DNA of 64,000 nucleotides from Thauera sp. GDN1 (GCF_029223545.1 NZ_CP097870.1:3720001-3784000), one strand, 5' to 3'. Shown: positions 10,789 through 21,057, counted from the first letter of the stretch. Numbers and translations are program-made. Notes: generated from the sequence alone by a model not told the origin.

Positions 10789-11697
10789 CTATTTCCGCGC
10801 CCGCGGATGGGCCGCGTCGTAGACCTTGGCCAAATGCTGGAAGTCGAGGTGGGTGTAGACCTGGGTGCTGCGGATGCTGGCATGGCCGAGCAGCTCCTGC
10901 ACCGCGCGCAGGTCGCCGCTGGACTGCAGCAGATGGCTGGCGAAGCTGTGGCGCAGCATGTGCGGATGAACGTGAACCCCCAGCCCGAGCAGGCGCGCGC
11001 GATGCCCGAGGCGGCTGGCGATGCCGCCCGTGCTCAGGCGTCCGCCACTGCGGGTGACGAACAGCGCGCGCTCGCCTTCGCGCGCGAGCCGGCCGCGCAC
11101 CGCGAGCCAGGCGGCGAGCGCCGCCACCGCCTTGCTGCCCACCGGCACGCTGCGCTGGCGCTGGCGCTTGCCGGCGACGATGACCATGCCCGCGGCGAGG
11201 TCGAGCCCGCCATCGACATCGAGACCGGCCAGCTCCGCCACGCGCAGGCCGGACGAATAGCAGAGCTCGAAGATCGCGACGTCCCGGACCTCGAGCAGGC
11301 TCTCCGCCTGCGGATCGAGCAGGGCGTTGGCCTGCTCCGGCGACAGGACCCGCGGCAGGGTGGACGGCGACTTGGGCGGGCGCACGCCGAGCACCGGATT
11401 GGCACGCGCGCCGTGATGGCGGATGAGCCAGCGGTAAAGCCCGCGCCAGGACGACAGGTGGCGGGCTATCGAGCGCCCCTGCTGGCCCTCGCCGTGCAGG
11501 CGGGCGACGAAGCGGCGGATGTCCTGCACCTCCAGTTCGACCACCGGACGACCGTCGGCCAGGCGCAGCAGCGCATGCAGCCCGGCGCGGTAAGCCTTGA
11601 GCGTCAGCGGCGAGGCGCGGCGCTGGGTGGCGAGCCAGTCCAGCCAGGCCTCGAACTCGGCCGGCAGCGGCGAGGAGGGGTCGAGCGGTGGGGACAT
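10789..11697 (-). CDS. xerC: Tyrosine recombinase XerC
   Basis: A 302-residue site-specific recombinase for chromosome dimer resolution at dif, together with XerD. Catalytic residues are R152 (SSGLRVAEL), K177 (AGKRQRQ), H246 and R249 (HPHMLRHSFASHLL), H272 (LGHASIRST) and the nucleophile Y281 (VYTHLD). A core-binding domain occupies residues 10-95. The ATG at 11697 is preferred; a GTG at 11745 would overlap the DUF484 gene. The dapF-DUF484-xerC order matches other proteobacteria. Confidence 0.93.
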   Translation of the reverse strand: MSPPLDPSSPLPAEFEAWLDWLATQRRASPLTLKAYRAGLHALLRLADGRPVVELEVQDIRRFVARLHGEGQQGRSIARHLSSWRGLYRWLIRHHGARANPVLGVRPPKSPSTLPRVLSPEQANALLDPQAESLLEVRDVAIFELCYSSGLRVAELAGLDVDGGLDLAAGMVIVAGKRQRQRSVPVGSKAVAALAAWLAVRGRLAREGERALFVTRSGGRLSTGGIASRLGHRARLLGLGVHVHPHMLRHSFASHLLQSSGDLRAVQELLGHASIRSTQVYTHLDFQHLAKVYDAAHPRARK

Positions 11698-11734
11698 CGG
11701 CGCTTCGTCCGTGCGACGCTGTCGACGGGCGGGC

Positions 11735-12403
11735 TCAGCGCCCACGCGCGGCCAGCGCCGCGGCGGCGAGTTCGGCGATGCGGCCGAGGTAGAGCGTGCC
11801 CATCTCGGGATAGAAGCGCTCGCTCTCCGCGCTGCCCAGCGCGAGCAGGCCGAAGCAGACGCCCTGGTCGCGCAGCGGCATCAGCGCCAGCGAGCGGATG
11901 TGCGACGCCGCCTCGCCGAACCAGCTCGCCACCTCGATGCTTTCCGGCGCGCCGCAGTAGGGATGGCGCAGGCCCTCGACATGGCGGCGCGCCGCCTCGC
12001 TGACCCCGAAGGCGTCCGGACGGGCCACGCCGTCGGCATCGTCGGTGGCCGCCACGCCCCACAGCTTGAGGCCGAGATAGGGCACGGAGAAGTCGTCGCG
12101 CAGGCCGTCGATCAGGGCCTGGCGCACCGAATCGACGCTGGCGGCCTGCAGCAGCGCGACCGAGAGCCGATGCACCTTGGTGCTGATGTCGTCGTTTTCC
12201 TCGCCGAAGCGGATCAGTTCGGCGAGCTTGAGCTCCAGCTGGCGGATCTTGTCGCGCAGCGCATGGAGCTGGCGTTCGGCGAGCGAGATCGCCTGGCCGC
12301 CGTGCTGCGGATGCGGCACGGTGAGCTCGGTGAACAGCTCGTGGTGCTCGCTGAGGAACTCGGGATGCTCGCGCAGGTAGCGCGCGATGTCTTGGGCATT
12401 CAT
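11735..12403 (-). CDS. DUF484 family (GAF-like) protein
   Basis: A 222-residue DUF484 protein, conserved between dapF and xerC in proteobacteria; its molecular function is not established. The N-terminal motif IARYLREHPEFLSEHHELF is the family hallmark. A short coiled coil follows (AERQLHALRDKIRQLELKL), then a GAF-like domain ending LGRIAELAAAALA. The ATG at 12403 has GGAG 9 nt upstream; a GTG three codons earlier would give a GTGA overlap with the dapF stop. The gene is translationally coupled to dapF either way. Confidence 0.85.
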   Translation of the reverse strand: MNAQDIARYLREHPEFLSEHHELFTELTVPHPQHGGQAISLAERQLHALRDKIRQLELKLAELIRFGEENDDISTKVHRLSVALLQAASVDSVRQALIDGLRDDFSVPYLGLKLWGVAATDDADGVARPDAFGVSEAARRHVEGLRHPYCGAPESIEVASWFGEAASHIRSLALMPLRDQGVCFGLLALGSAESERFYPEMGTLYLGRIAELAAAALAARGR

Positions 12404-12408
12404 GCTCG

Positions 12409-13242
12409 TCACTCCAGTTCCATCTCGCCTTCGAAAACGGTGACCGCCGGGCCGGTCATCAGCACCGGCGTGCCCGGCCCCGCCCAGGCGATCTCCAGCT
12501 CGCCGCCGCGCGTGTGCACCCGCACCGGGGACTCCACCAGCCCGCGCAGGATGCCCGCGACCACCGCGGCGCAGGCGCCGGTGCCGCAGGCCAGGGTCTC
12601 GCCCGCACCGCGCTCGAACACGCGCAGGCGAACCTCGTGGGCATCGACGACCTGCAGGAAGCCGGCATTGACCCGCGCCGGGAAGCGTTCGTGGCGCTCG
12701 ATCGCAGCGCCCTGCTCCGCGACCGGCGCCGAATCCACGTCGGCGACCACCTGCACCGCATGCGGGTTGCCCATCGACACCGCGGTGATCGCCACCATGC
12801 CGTCGCCCACCTGCAGCGGCTGGACCACCGCATCGGAGTCGGACACGAAGGGGATCTTCGCCGGCGTCAGCTCCGGCACGCCCATGTCCACCGTGACCAG
12901 GCCGTCGGCGCGCAGGCGCGGCGCGATCACGCCGGACTTGGTCTCGACCCTGATCTCGTCCTTGGCGGTGAGGCCCTTGTCATGCACGAAGCGCACGAAG
13001 CAGCGCGCGCCGTTGCCGCACTGCTCGACCTCGCCGCCGTCGGCGTTGAAGATGCGGTAGCGGAAATCGACGTCCGCGCGCGAGGCCGGCTCGACCACCA
13101 GCAGCTGGTCGCAGCCGACGCCGAAGTGGCGGTCGGCGATCGCCTTCACCCGCGCCGGGGTGAGCTCGGCCGGCGCGCGCGTGGCGTCGATGACGACGAA
13201 GTCGTTGCCCAGGCCGTGCATCTTGGTGAAGCGCAGTTTCAT
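12409..13242 (-). CDS. dapF: Diaminopimelate epimerase
   Basis: A 277-residue PLP-independent epimerase that converts LL- to meso-diaminopimelate for lysine and peptidoglycan synthesis. Its two catalytic cysteines are C75 (EQCGNGARC) and C219 (TLACGTGAC). The N-terminus [13 protein letters not shown] is typical. It follows the acyltransferase pair by 17 nt, forming an envelope-biogenesis operon with them. Confidence 0.96.
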   Translation of the reverse strand: MKLRFTKMHGLGNDFVVIDATRAPAELTPARVKAIADRHFGVGCDQLLVVEPASRADVDFRYRIFNADGGEVEQCGNGARCFVRFVHDKGLTAKDEIRVETKSGVIAPRLRADGLVTVDMGVPELTPAKIPFVSDSDAVVQPLQVGDGMVAITAVSMGNPHAVQVVADVDSAPVAEQGAAIERHERFPARVNAGFLQVVDAHEVRLRVFERGAGETLACGTGACAAVVAGILRGLVESPVRVHTRGGELEIAWAGPGTPVLMTGPAVTVFEGEMELE

Positions 13243-13259
13243 CTTGTCAGTCCAGTGTT

Positions 13260-14132
13260 TCAGTAGATCCGCGGCTCGCCCTCGGGGCGGGTCTTGAAGC
13301 GGCGGTGCACCCAGTAGTACTGCTCGGGCATGGTGCGGATCACGCCCTCGAGCCAGGCGTTCATGCGCCGGGTGTCGGCCTCGACGTCGTCCGAGGGGTA
13401 GTCCGTCCACGGCTCGCCGAGTTCGAGCACGTAGCCTTCGCCACCCGGGCCCATGCGCACCACGCAGGGCATCACCGCCGCGCCGGCCAGGCGCGCGAGG
13501 CGCGGCAGGCCGGTGATGGTGGCCGCCGGGACGCCGAAGAAGGGCACGAAGATCGACTCCTTGCGGCCGTAGTCGAGGTCGGGCAGGTAGTAGAAGGGGC
13601 GGCCGGACTTCATCGCCTTGACCGTGGCGCGCACGCCGTCGTGGCGCGACAGCAGCAGCTGGTCGTTGAAGCGGCTGCGGCCATGGTGCAGCCAGTGGTC
13701 GATCACCTTGTCCTTCTGCGGCGAATACACGCTGACGAAGTCGCCCTCCATCGACAGCCGGGTGCCCGCCATGTCGAGACCGACGAAGTGCGGCGCCAGC
13801 AGCAACACCGGCCGGCCCGCGGCGCGCAGCGCGTTCAGGCGCTCGAGGCCTTCGATACGCACGATGGCGCGCAGGCGCTCGGCGCTCGCCCACCACGCCA
13901 GGCCGCGCTCGAGCATGCTGCGCCCGGTCACCGCGAAGTGGTGCCTGGCCAGCGCGCGGCGCTCGCCTTCGGACAGCTCCGGGAAGCACAGGCGCAGGTT
14001 GATCAGCACCACCTTGCGCCGCGGCACGATCACCCAGTACAGCAGGCGGCCGAAACCGCTGCCGATCGGCGCCAGCAGCGACAGGGGCAGCCAGTGCAGC
14101 AGCCAGATCAGGGCGACGACGATGCGGCTCAC
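13260..14132 (-). CDS. Lysophospholipid/lauroyl acyltransferase, LpxL (HtrB)-like, second copy
   Basis: A 290-residue LpxL/HtrB-family acyltransferase, probably adding a secondary acyl chain to lipid A at the inner membrane. One N-terminal hydrophobic anchor is present ([20 protein letters not shown]). The catalytic HX4D motif is in [11 protein letters not shown], and the [17 protein letters not shown] block is conserved. The GTG at 14132 overlaps the upstream stop as GTGA, with GGAG 10 nt before it. It follows a paralogue directly, so the two may act in sequence on lipid A. Confidence 0.87.
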   Translation of the reverse strand: MSRIVVALIWLLHWLPLSLLAPIGSGFGRLLYWVIVPRRKVVLINLRLCFPELSEGERRALARHHFAVTGRSMLERGLAWWASAERLRAIVRIEGLERLNALRAAGRPVLLLAPHFVGLDMAGTRLSMEGDFVSVYSPQKDKVIDHWLHHGRSRFNDQLLLSRHDGVRATVKAMKSGRPFYYLPDLDYGRKESIFVPFFGVPAATITGLPRLARLAGAAVMPCVVRMGPGGEGYVLELGEPWTDYPSDDVEADTRRMNAWLEGVIRTMPEQYYWVHRRFKTRPEGEPRIY

Positions 14133-15022
14133 GACGCGCGCTCCGCGCCGCGCTCGCCATCGCCCGCCGCCGCCTCGTCCTCGCGCTCGCGGCGCGGGCC
14201 CTTGTAGCGGTTGTAGCCCCACAGGTACTGCTGCGGACACTGCAGGATCATGCGCTCGACCTCGCGGTTGATGATGGCGACGTCGGTGTCGATGTCGCCG
14301 GTCAGCGCCTCGGTGGGCGCCTGCAGGCGGAAGACGTAGCCCTCGCCGCGCGGCAGGCGCTCGGCCCAGGTGTAGATCACGCGCACGCCCTTGACCGCGG
14401 CCAGGCGCGCGGCGAGGGTCATGGTCCATGCCGGCTTGCCGAAGAAGGGCGCCCACACGCCCTCGCCCGCGCCCGGCACCTGGTCGGGCAGCATGCCCAC
14501 CGCCTCGTGGCTGCGCAGGGTCTTGACCAGCTTGCGCACCCCGGAGAGGTCGGCCGGCGCGGTGCGCATCTGCCCGCGCGCACGCCCCGCCTCCATCAGC
14601 GGCTGCAGCACCTCCTTGCGCGGCGGACGGTAGAGCACGGTGATCGGGATCTTCGCGGCGATGCACTGCGCGGTGATCTCGAAGCAGCCCAGGTGCGGGG
14701 TGATGAAGAGGATGCCGGCGCCCTCGGCGCGCGCCGCCTCGACCAGTTCCCAGCCCTCGGTGCGCACCGCGCTGGCGACCACCTCGGACGCCGGCCGGCC
14801 CCAGATGAAGGGCAGCTCGAGCGCCTGGCGGCCGGCCTCGACGACCGCCGCACGCAGCACCGCCTCGTCCTCGCGGCCGAGCGCGTTGAACAGGTTCGCG
14901 CGCAGGCGGCGGGCGTAGGACGGCGAGGCCTTGTAGGTCAGCCAGCCCGCCCAGCCACCGATGCGGTGCAGCCAGGACAGGGGCAGGCGGGACAGGAGGC
15001 GGAATAAGCTCTGAAACAGCAC
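14129..15022 (-). CDS. Lysophospholipid/lauroyl acyltransferase, LpxL (HtrB)-like, first copy
   Basis: About 297 residues of the same family as its downstream neighbour. The HX4E motif is in [12 protein letters not shown], and the conserved block [20 protein letters not shown] follows. The start is uncertain. A GTG at 15022 begins [18 protein letters not shown], the normal family N-terminus. The frame stays open to a TTG at 15061, but that codon lies inside a REP-like palindrome and is less credible. It is the first gene of the acyltransferase-acyltransferase-dapF-DUF484-xerC run. Confidence 0.86.
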   Translation of the reverse strand: MLFQSLFRLLSRLPLSWLHRIGGWAGWLTYKASPSYARRLRANLFNALGREDEAVLRAAVVEAGRQALELPFIWGRPASEVVASAVRTEGWELVEAARAEGAGILFITPHLGCFEITAQCIAAKIPITVLYRPPRKEVLQPLMEAGRARGQMRTAPADLSGVRKLVKTLRSHEAVGMLPDQVPGAGEGVWAPFFGKPAWTMTLAARLAAVKGVRVIYTWAERLPRGEGYVFRLQAPTEALTGDIDTDVAIINREVERMILQCPQQYLWGYNRYKGPRREREDEAAAGDGERGAERAS

Positions 15023-15050
15023 GAACAGGGTCCAGTAAGAGTGCCCGGTG

Positions 15051-15073
15051 TTCGCGGGCAAGCCCGCTCCCGC
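15051..15073 (-). repeat. REP-like palindrome, GGGCTTGCCC variant
   Basis: On the minus strand this reads GCGGGAGCGGGCTTGCCCGC followed by GAA. It is a palindrome of the same general form as the other repeats but with a different core. It lies between the start of the acyltransferase operon and the metK promoter. A partial copy (AGCCCGCTCCCAC) occurs near 22643. Confidence 0.75.
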
Positions 15074-15106
15074 GGCGACACGGAAATCACGGTCCGGGCC
15101 GAATGC

Positions 15107-15135
15107 TTACACACCCGGCCGCTTCGGTCTATAAT
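15107..15135 (+). promoter_or_regulatory. metK sigma-70 promoter
   Basis: A perfect TATAAT is at 15130-15135. A weaker -35 (TTACAC, 15107-15112) lies exactly 17 bp upstream. Transcription should start near 15142, just before the SAM-II riboswitch. Confidence 0.75.
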
Positions 15136-15145
15136 CCGCGACTTA

Positions 15146-15216
15146 CCGCCGAGTTAACTCGACAACTTGCAGGGCGGAACGGCAGCCGGAAGTTGCCGAC
15201 AAATACTGCTAAAGCG
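15146..15216 (+). ncRNA. SAM-II riboswitch upstream of metK
   Basis: The stretch follows the SAM-II plan. The P1 strand CCGCC (15146-15150) precedes the conserved loop GAGTTAACTCGACAACTTGCA, which corresponds to the consensus GATTTAACC...TTGCA. The P1 partner GGCGG follows (15173-15177). The 3' pseudoknot strand is AAATACTGCTAAAGCG (15201-15216), with the diagnostic GCTAAA. An extra hairpin (CGGCA/TGCCG, 15180-15198) is inserted before that strand. SAM binding should fold the pseudoknot and reduce metK expression. The match is by eye; a covariance search against RF00521 would settle it. Confidence 0.82.
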
Positions 15217-15231
15217 TCGGCTGCTCGACGA

Positions 15232-15281
15232 AATCCCCGGAGCTGGCCGCAGACGCAAGGCCACGGCTTACGGGGATTTTT
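15232..15281 (+). terminator. Intrinsic terminator in the metK leader
   Basis: AATCCCCG (15232-15239) pairs with CGGGGATT (15271-15278), and the 3' arm runs into TTTTT (15277-15281). Inner GGCC repeats can extend the fold. It sits between the SAM-II aptamer and the metK ribosome binding site (AAGGAG at 15289-15294), where an attenuator would be expected. Confidence 0.8.
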
Positions 15282-15301
15282 GTCTTTCAAGGAGCAGCAC
15301 C

Positions 15302-16465
15302 ATGGCTGAATTTCTCTTCACCTCCGAATCGGTTTCCGAAGGCCATCCGGACAAGGTCGCCGACCAGGTCTCCGACGGCGTGCTCGACGCCGTCCTCGCC
15401 GAAGACCCCAAGGCTCGCGTCGCCTGCGAAACGCTGGTGTCGACCGGCCTGGTCGTGATCTCGGGCGAAATCACCACCACCGCCCATCCCAACTACCGCG
15501 AGATCGCGCAGGACGTCATCCGCCGCATCGGCTATGACAACTCCGACATCGGCTTCGACTACAAGAGCTGCGCGGTGCTGGCGGCGATCAACCGCCAGTC
15601 GCCGGACATCGCCCAGGGCGTCAATGCCGCCAACGACGATCCGCTCGACCAGGGCGCCGGCGACCAGGGCCTGATGTTCGGTTTCGCCACCAACGAGACG
15701 CCCAGCCTGATGCCGCTGCCGATCTACTACGCGCACCGCATCATGCAGCGCCAGGCCGAGGTGCGTAAGGACGGCCGCCTGAACTGGCTGCGCCCGGACG
15801 CCAAGAGCCAGCTCACGGTCAAGTACGTCGACGGCAAGCCGGTGGCGATCGACACCGTGGTGGTGTCCACCCAGCACGATCCGGACGTGACCCAGAAGCA
15901 GATCCGCGAGGCGGTCATCGAGCTGATCATCAAGCCGGTGCTGCCCAAGGAACTGATGCAGGGCGATGTGCGCTACCTGGTCAACCCCACCGGCCGCTTC
16001 GTGGTCGGCGGTCCGCACGGCGACTGCGGCCTGACCGGGCGCAAGATCATCGTCGACACCTACGGCGGCGCGGCCCACCACGGCGGCGGCGCGTTCTCGG
16101 GCAAGGATCCGTCCAAGGTCGACCGCTCGGCCGCCTACGCCGGGCGCTACGTGGCGAAGAACATCGTCGCCGCCGGACTGGCCGACAAGTGCGAGGTGCA
16201 GGTGGCCTACGCGATCGGCGTGGCGCGCCCGGTGTCGCTGATGGTCAACACCTTCGGCACCGGCAGGATCGCCGACGACAAGATCGTCGAGCTCATCGGC
16301 CGCCACTTCGACCTGCGCCCGAAGGCGATCATCCAGTCGCTCGACCTGCTGCGCCCGATCTACTCGAAGACCGCCGCCTACGGCCACTTCGGCCGCGACG
16401 AGCCGGAGTTCAGCTGGGAGCAGACCGACAAGGCGGCGGCGCTGCGCGCCGACGCCGGGCTGTAA
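15302..16465 (+). CDS. metK: S-adenosylmethionine synthetase
   Basis: A 387-residue MetK that makes SAM from methionine and ATP. Family blocks are [17 protein letters not shown] at the N-terminus, [16 protein letters not shown] in the middle, and the P-loop-like [18 protein letters not shown]. The ATG at 15302 follows AAGGAGCAGCACC. The frame is open upstream, but that sequence is the riboswitch leader. It is the first gene of a SAM-cycle block with ahcY and metF and is probably repressed by SAM through its leader. Confidence 0.97.
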   Translation: MAEFLFTSESVSEGHPDKVADQVSDGVLDAVLAEDPKARVACETLVSTGLVVISGEITTTAHPNYREIAQDVIRRIGYDNSDIGFDYKSCAVLAAINRQSPDIAQGVNAANDDPLDQGAGDQGLMFGFATNETPSLMPLPIYYAHRIMQRQAEVRKDGRLNWLRPDAKSQLTVKYVDGKPVAIDTVVVSTQHDPDVTQKQIREAVIELIIKPVLPKELMQGDVRYLVNPTGRFVVGGPHGDCGLTGRKIIVDTYGGAAHHGGGAFSGKDPSKVDRSAAYAGRYVAKNIVAAGLADKCEVQVAYAIGVARPVSLMVNTFGTGRIADDKIVELIGRHFDLRPKAIIQSLDLLRPIYSKTAAYGHFGRDEPEFSWEQTDKAAALRADAGL

Positions 16466-16519
16466 GCCACCGGGCGGGCGGCCCCGCCCCCTTCCCCGCT
16501 CTCCCCACAGGGTTTCCCC

Positions 16520-17593
16520 ATGCTGCAGCAAGTCCTGATGTTCGTCCTCGGTCTGGTCACCCTCGTCATCGGCGCCGACGTGCTGGTGCGCGGGGCCTCG
16601 CGGCTGGCCGTGTCCTTCGGCGTGTCGCCGCTGGTGGTGGGCCTCACGGTCGTGGCCTTCGGGACCAGTGCACCGGAGATGGCGGTTTCGGTCGGCTCCG
16701 CGCTGGCCGGCAGCCCGGACCTGGCGATCGGCAACGTGGTCGGCAGCAACATCGCCAACGTGCTGCTGATCCTCGGCATCTCGGCGCTGATCACGCCGCT
16801 GCTGGTGGACGAGCAGATCATCCGCCAGGAGATCCCGATCATGATCGGCGTCTCGGCCCTGCTGGTGGTGATGGCGCTCGACGGCCACCTCGGCCTGCTC
16901 GAGTCGATCGTGCTGTTCGCGCTGGTGATCGCCTACACCGTCTTCCTGGTCGTGCAGTCGCGCCGCGCCTCGAAGGCGGTGCAGGACGAGTTCGAGACCG
17001 GGATCCCGACCTCCGCCTGGGACCGCCACTGGGCGGTGCAGACCGGACTGATCGCCGTCGGCCTGGTGATGCTGGTGGTGGGCGCCGACTGGCTGGTGGA
17101 CGCCGCGGTGGGCTTCGCGCGCACCTTCGGCGTCAGCGACCTGGTGATCGGCCTCACCGTGGTCGCGGTCGGCACCTCGATGCCCGAGATCGCCACCTCG
17201 ATCGTCGCCGCGATCCGCGGCCAGCGCGAGATCGCGGTGGGCAACGTGGTGGGCAGCAACATCTTCAACATTCTGGCCGTGCTCGGCGCCGCCGGCATCG
17301 CCTCGGGCGCCGGCCTGCCGGTGTCGGAGGCGGCGCGCAACTTCGACCTGTGGGTGATGCTGGCGGTGGCCTTCGCCTGCCTGCCGATCATGATCACCGG
17401 ACGCGAGATCGCGCGCTGGGAGGGGGGCGTGTTCCTCGCCTACTACGCCGCCTACACCGCCTGGCTGGTGCTGCAGGCGCAGCAGCACGCCGTCCTGCCG
17501 GCGTTCTCGGGGATCATGCTCGGCTACGTGATGCCGCTGACCGTGATCACCATCGTCGTCAGCATCGTGCGCGCCAACGGCAGCCGCGGCTGA
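16520..17593 (+). CDS. Calcium/sodium antiporter, CaCA family (YrbG-like)
   Basis: A 357-residue inner-membrane cation exchanger with about ten transmembrane segments in two inverted halves. Both alpha-repeats are clear: GLTVVAFGTSAPEMAVSVGS with GNVVGSNIANVLLILG in the first half, and GLTVVAVGTSMPEIATSIVA with GNVVGSNIFNILAVLG in the second. The acidic residues in the two repeats (APE, MPE) are the ion ligands. It starts 54 nt after metK and ends at a hairpin before the ahcY promoter, so it may be read from the metK transcript. Confidence 0.92.
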   Translation: MLQQVLMFVLGLVTLVIGADVLVRGASRLAVSFGVSPLVVGLTVVAFGTSAPEMAVSVGSALAGSPDLAIGNVVGSNIANVLLILGISALITPLLVDEQIIRQEIPIMIGVSALLVVMALDGHLGLLESIVLFALVIAYTVFLVVQSRRASKAVQDEFETGIPTSAWDRHWAVQTGLIAVGLVMLVVGADWLVDAAVGFARTFGVSDLVIGLTVVAVGTSMPEIATSIVAAIRGQREIAVGNVVGSNIFNILAVLGAAGIASGAGLPVSEAARNFDLWVMLAVAFACLPIMITGREIARWEGGVFLAYYAAYTAWLVLQAQQHAVLPAFSGIMLGYVMPLTVITIVVSIVRANGSRG

Positions 17594-17596
17594 CGA

Positions 17597-17618
17597 CCGC
17601 GCCCACAGGGCGCGGCTT
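17597..17618 (+). terminator. Hairpin after the antiporter gene
   Basis: CCGCGCCC (17597-17604) and GGGCGCGG (17608-17615) form a perfect 8-bp stem with an ACA loop, followed by CTTT. The U-run is short. It separates the antiporter from the ahcY transcription unit. Confidence 0.6.
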
Positions 17619-17627
17619 TGCTATAAT
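17619..17627 (+). promoter_or_regulatory. ahcY extended -10 promoter
   Basis: TGCTATAAT is a perfect extended -10 element (TG-N-TATAAT). No good -35 lies 17 bp upstream. The predicted start near 17634 places the SAH riboswitch at the very 5' end of the transcript. Confidence 0.72.
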
Positions 17628-17638
17628 CGCGACTTCTT

Positions 17639-17734
17639 CCGAGGAGCGCTGCGAGGCGCCCGCCGGCATCGCCGGCCGTGGCCCCCAGGCTCGGACCCCG
17701 CCGCCCGGCGGGTTGCAGTACAACGGCGCTCACC
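17639..17734 (+). ncRNA. S-adenosylhomocysteine (SAH) riboswitch upstream of ahcY
   Basis: The core matches the known SAH aptamer. CCGAGGAGCGCTGC (17639-17652) pairs through CCGAG/CTCGG with CCAGGCTCGG (17685-17694). After a GC-rich variable stem comes GTTGCAG...AACGGCGCTCACC (up to 17734), whose GGCGCTC forms the pseudoknot with GAGCGC. The class is known before ahcY in betaproteobacteria and switches the gene on when SAH accumulates. Covariance model RF01057 should hit here. Confidence 0.93.
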
Positions 17735-17840
17735 CTGCTAATCGTCTTCAACCCTGCCGGGTTCGGGATGTCGGGTGAGCTCCCTGCGGCGATACGCCGC
17801 CCTCCCCCATGTCCCGCCCGGCCATAGCATGGAGCTTCAC

Positions 17841-19256
<1,416 letters not shown>

Positions 19257-19278
19257 GCGCCGGACCGCACGTCCCACC

Positions 19279-19334
19279 GTGGGAGCGGCGGCAGCCGCGA
19301 AACGCACCACGATCGCGGCTGCCGCCGCTCCTGC
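19279..19334. repeat. REP-like palindromes, inverted pair
   Basis: A forward copy (19279-19300) and a reverse copy (19313-19334, ending CTCCTGC) are separated by 12 nt, so they can fold into one long hairpin. The pair lies between ahcY and tlyA and may limit read-through. Confidence 0.88.
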
Positions 19335-19353
19335 AAGGACGCGCCTCTCGCCG

Positions 19354-20211
19354 ATGAGCATGAACTCCTTCCACGCCCGCCAGGGCAAGCCCCGGCCGGC
19401 GGCGCACGCCAAGGGCCCGGCGGACCGCCACGGCCTGCTGCGCGTCGACCAGCTGCTGGTGGCGCAGGGGCTGGCGCCCTCGCGCACCGCGGCGCGGGCG
19501 CTGATCGAGGCCGGACGCGTCAGCCACGACGGCCAGCCGGTCACCAAGCCGGCACTCGAACTGCCGCCCGACGCCAGGCTGACGGTGACGCCCGACGACA
19601 GCGACCGCTTCGTGTCGCGCGGCGCCTTCAAGCTCGAGGGCGCGCTCGCGCGCAGCGGGCTGGACGTGCGCGGCGCCACCTGCCTCGACATCGGCCAGTC
19701 CACCGGCGGCTTCACCGACTGCCTGCTGCAGGCGGGTGCGACGAAGGTGGTCGGGGTCGAGGTCGGCCACGACCAGCTGCATCCGCGCCTGTGCAAGGAG
19801 CCGCGCTGCGTCACCTTCGAGGGCCTGAACGCCCGCCAGCTCACCGCGTCGGACCTCGGCCAGCACTGTCCGGCACAGGGTTTCGACCTGCTGGTGTGCG
19901 ACGCCAGCTTCATCTCGCTGGCCCTGCTGCTGCCGCAGTGGGCGGCGCTGCTGTCGCCCGCCGGCCACGTGTTGGCGCTGGTCAAGCCGCAGTTCGAGGT
20001 CGGCCCGCAAGGCCTGGGCAAGGGCGGCATCGTGCGCGACGCCTCGCTCTACGGCGAGGTCGAAACGCGTCTGCGCGCCGCCGCCCACGACGCCGGGCTG
20101 ATCATCCTCGACTGGTTCGACTCGCCGATCACCGGCGGCGACGGCAACCGCGAATTCTTCTTCCACGCCATCCGCGCGCCGGGTGGCGACACCGATCCGG
20201 ACACCCCATGA
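19354..20211 (+). CDS. TlyA family RNA methyltransferase (S4 plus FtsJ domains)
   Basis: A 285-residue protein. An S4 RNA-binding domain (about residues 25-85: LLRVDQLLVAQGLAPSRTAA, RVSHDGQPVTKP) precedes an FtsJ-type methyltransferase. The SAM-binding motif is CLDIGQSTGGFTDCLLQAGA, and the catalytic-site block is LALVKPQFEVG. Mycobacterial TlyA 2'-O-methylates 16S and 23S rRNA; the role of the proteobacterial homologue is less clear. The start MSMNSF at 19354 avoids the upstream repeat. It overlaps metF by 4 nt. Confidence 0.88.
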   Translation: MSMNSFHARQGKPRPAAHAKGPADRHGLLRVDQLLVAQGLAPSRTAARALIEAGRVSHDGQPVTKPALELPPDARLTVTPDDSDRFVSRGAFKLEGALARSGLDVRGATCLDIGQSTGGFTDCLLQAGATKVVGVEVGHDQLHPRLCKEPRCVTFEGLNARQLTASDLGQHCPAQGFDLLVCDASFISLALLLPQWAALLSPAGHVLALVKPQFEVGPQGLGKGGIVRDASLYGEVETRLRAAAHDAGLIILDWFDSPITGGDGNREFFFHAIRAPGGDTDPDTP

Positions 20212-21044
20212 GCACCGAAATCTCGATCGAGTTCTTCCCGCCCACCACCACCGAAGGCGCGGAGAAGCTGCGCGCCACGCGCGACAAGCTGGCGGCGCTG
20301 AAGCCGTCCTTCTTCTCCGTGACCTACGGCGCCGGCGGCTCGACCCGCGAGCGCACCTTCACCACCGTGAAGGAAATCGCCGCCGCCGGCTTCGACGCCG
20401 CGCCGCACCTGTCCTGCGTCGGCTCCACCCGCGCCAGCATCCGCGAGATCCTGCAGGAGTACCGCGACGCCGGCATCCGCCGCATCGTCGCCCTGCGCGG
20501 CGACCTGCCCTCGGGCGTGGTCGACCCGGGCGAATTCCGCTACGCCAACGAGCTGGTGGCGTTCATTCGCGCCGAAACCGGCGAGCACTTCCACATCGAG
20601 GTCGCCGCCTACCCCGAATGGCACCCGCAGGCGAGGAGCCCGCGGGACGACCTGCTCGCCTTCAAGCGCAAGGCCGAGGCCGGCGCAGACTCGGCGATCA
20701 CCCAGTATTTCTACAACCCCGACGCCTACCTGTACTTCGTGGACGCGGTGCGCAAGCTCGGCGTGGACATCCCGATCGTGCCCGGCATCATGCCGATCGG
20801 CAGCTTCAGCAAGCTGGCGCGCTTCTCGGATGCCTGCGGCGCCGAGATCCCGCGCTGGATGCGCAAGACCTTCGAGAGCTACGGCGACGACGCGGACGCG
20901 ATCCGCGCCTTCGGCCTCGACGTGGTCACCCGCCTGTGCGAGCGCCTGCTCGCCGAAGGCGCGCCCGGCCTGCACTTCTACAGCATGAACATGGCCGGCC
21001 CGACCACCGAGATCTGCAGCCGGCTCGGGCTCGCGGGCCGCTGA
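20208..21044 (+). CDS. metF: Methylenetetrahydrofolate reductase
   Basis: A 278-residue FAD-dependent TIM-barrel enzyme that makes 5-methyl-THF for homocysteine remethylation. It has the family N-terminus SIEFFPPTT, the block SVTYGAGGSTRERT, the folate/FAD loop ALRGDLPSG, and ADSAITQYFYNPDAYL. The start overlaps the tlyA stop (ATGA), so the two are coupled. With metK and ahcY nearby it completes a local methionine-cycle set; methionine synthase is not in the window. Confidence 0.96.
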   Translation: MSTEISIEFFPPTTTEGAEKLRATRDKLAALKPSFFSVTYGAGGSTRERTFTTVKEIAAAGFDAAPHLSCVGSTRASIREILQEYRDAGIRRIVALRGDLPSGVVDPGEFRYANELVAFIRAETGEHFHIEVAAYPEWHPQARSPRDDLLAFKRKAEAGADSAITQYFYNPDAYLYFVDAVRKLGVDIPIVPGIMPIGSFSKLARFSDACGAEIPRWMRKTFESYGDDADAIRAFGLDVVTRLCERLLAEGAPGLHFYSMNMAGPTTEICSRLGLAGR

Positions 21045-21057
21045 GCGCCGACGAAGC

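Noticed and set aside
15059..15061. TTG start for the first acyltransferase
   Set aside because: The codon and its apparent ribosome site (GGGAG) are both part of a REP-like palindrome, so the GTG at 15022 is preferred.
15287..17488. A 733-codon open frame on the minus strand
   Set aside because: It lies opposite metK and the antiporter. The His/Gln/Arg/Asp-rich translation is typical antisense read of high-GC codons.
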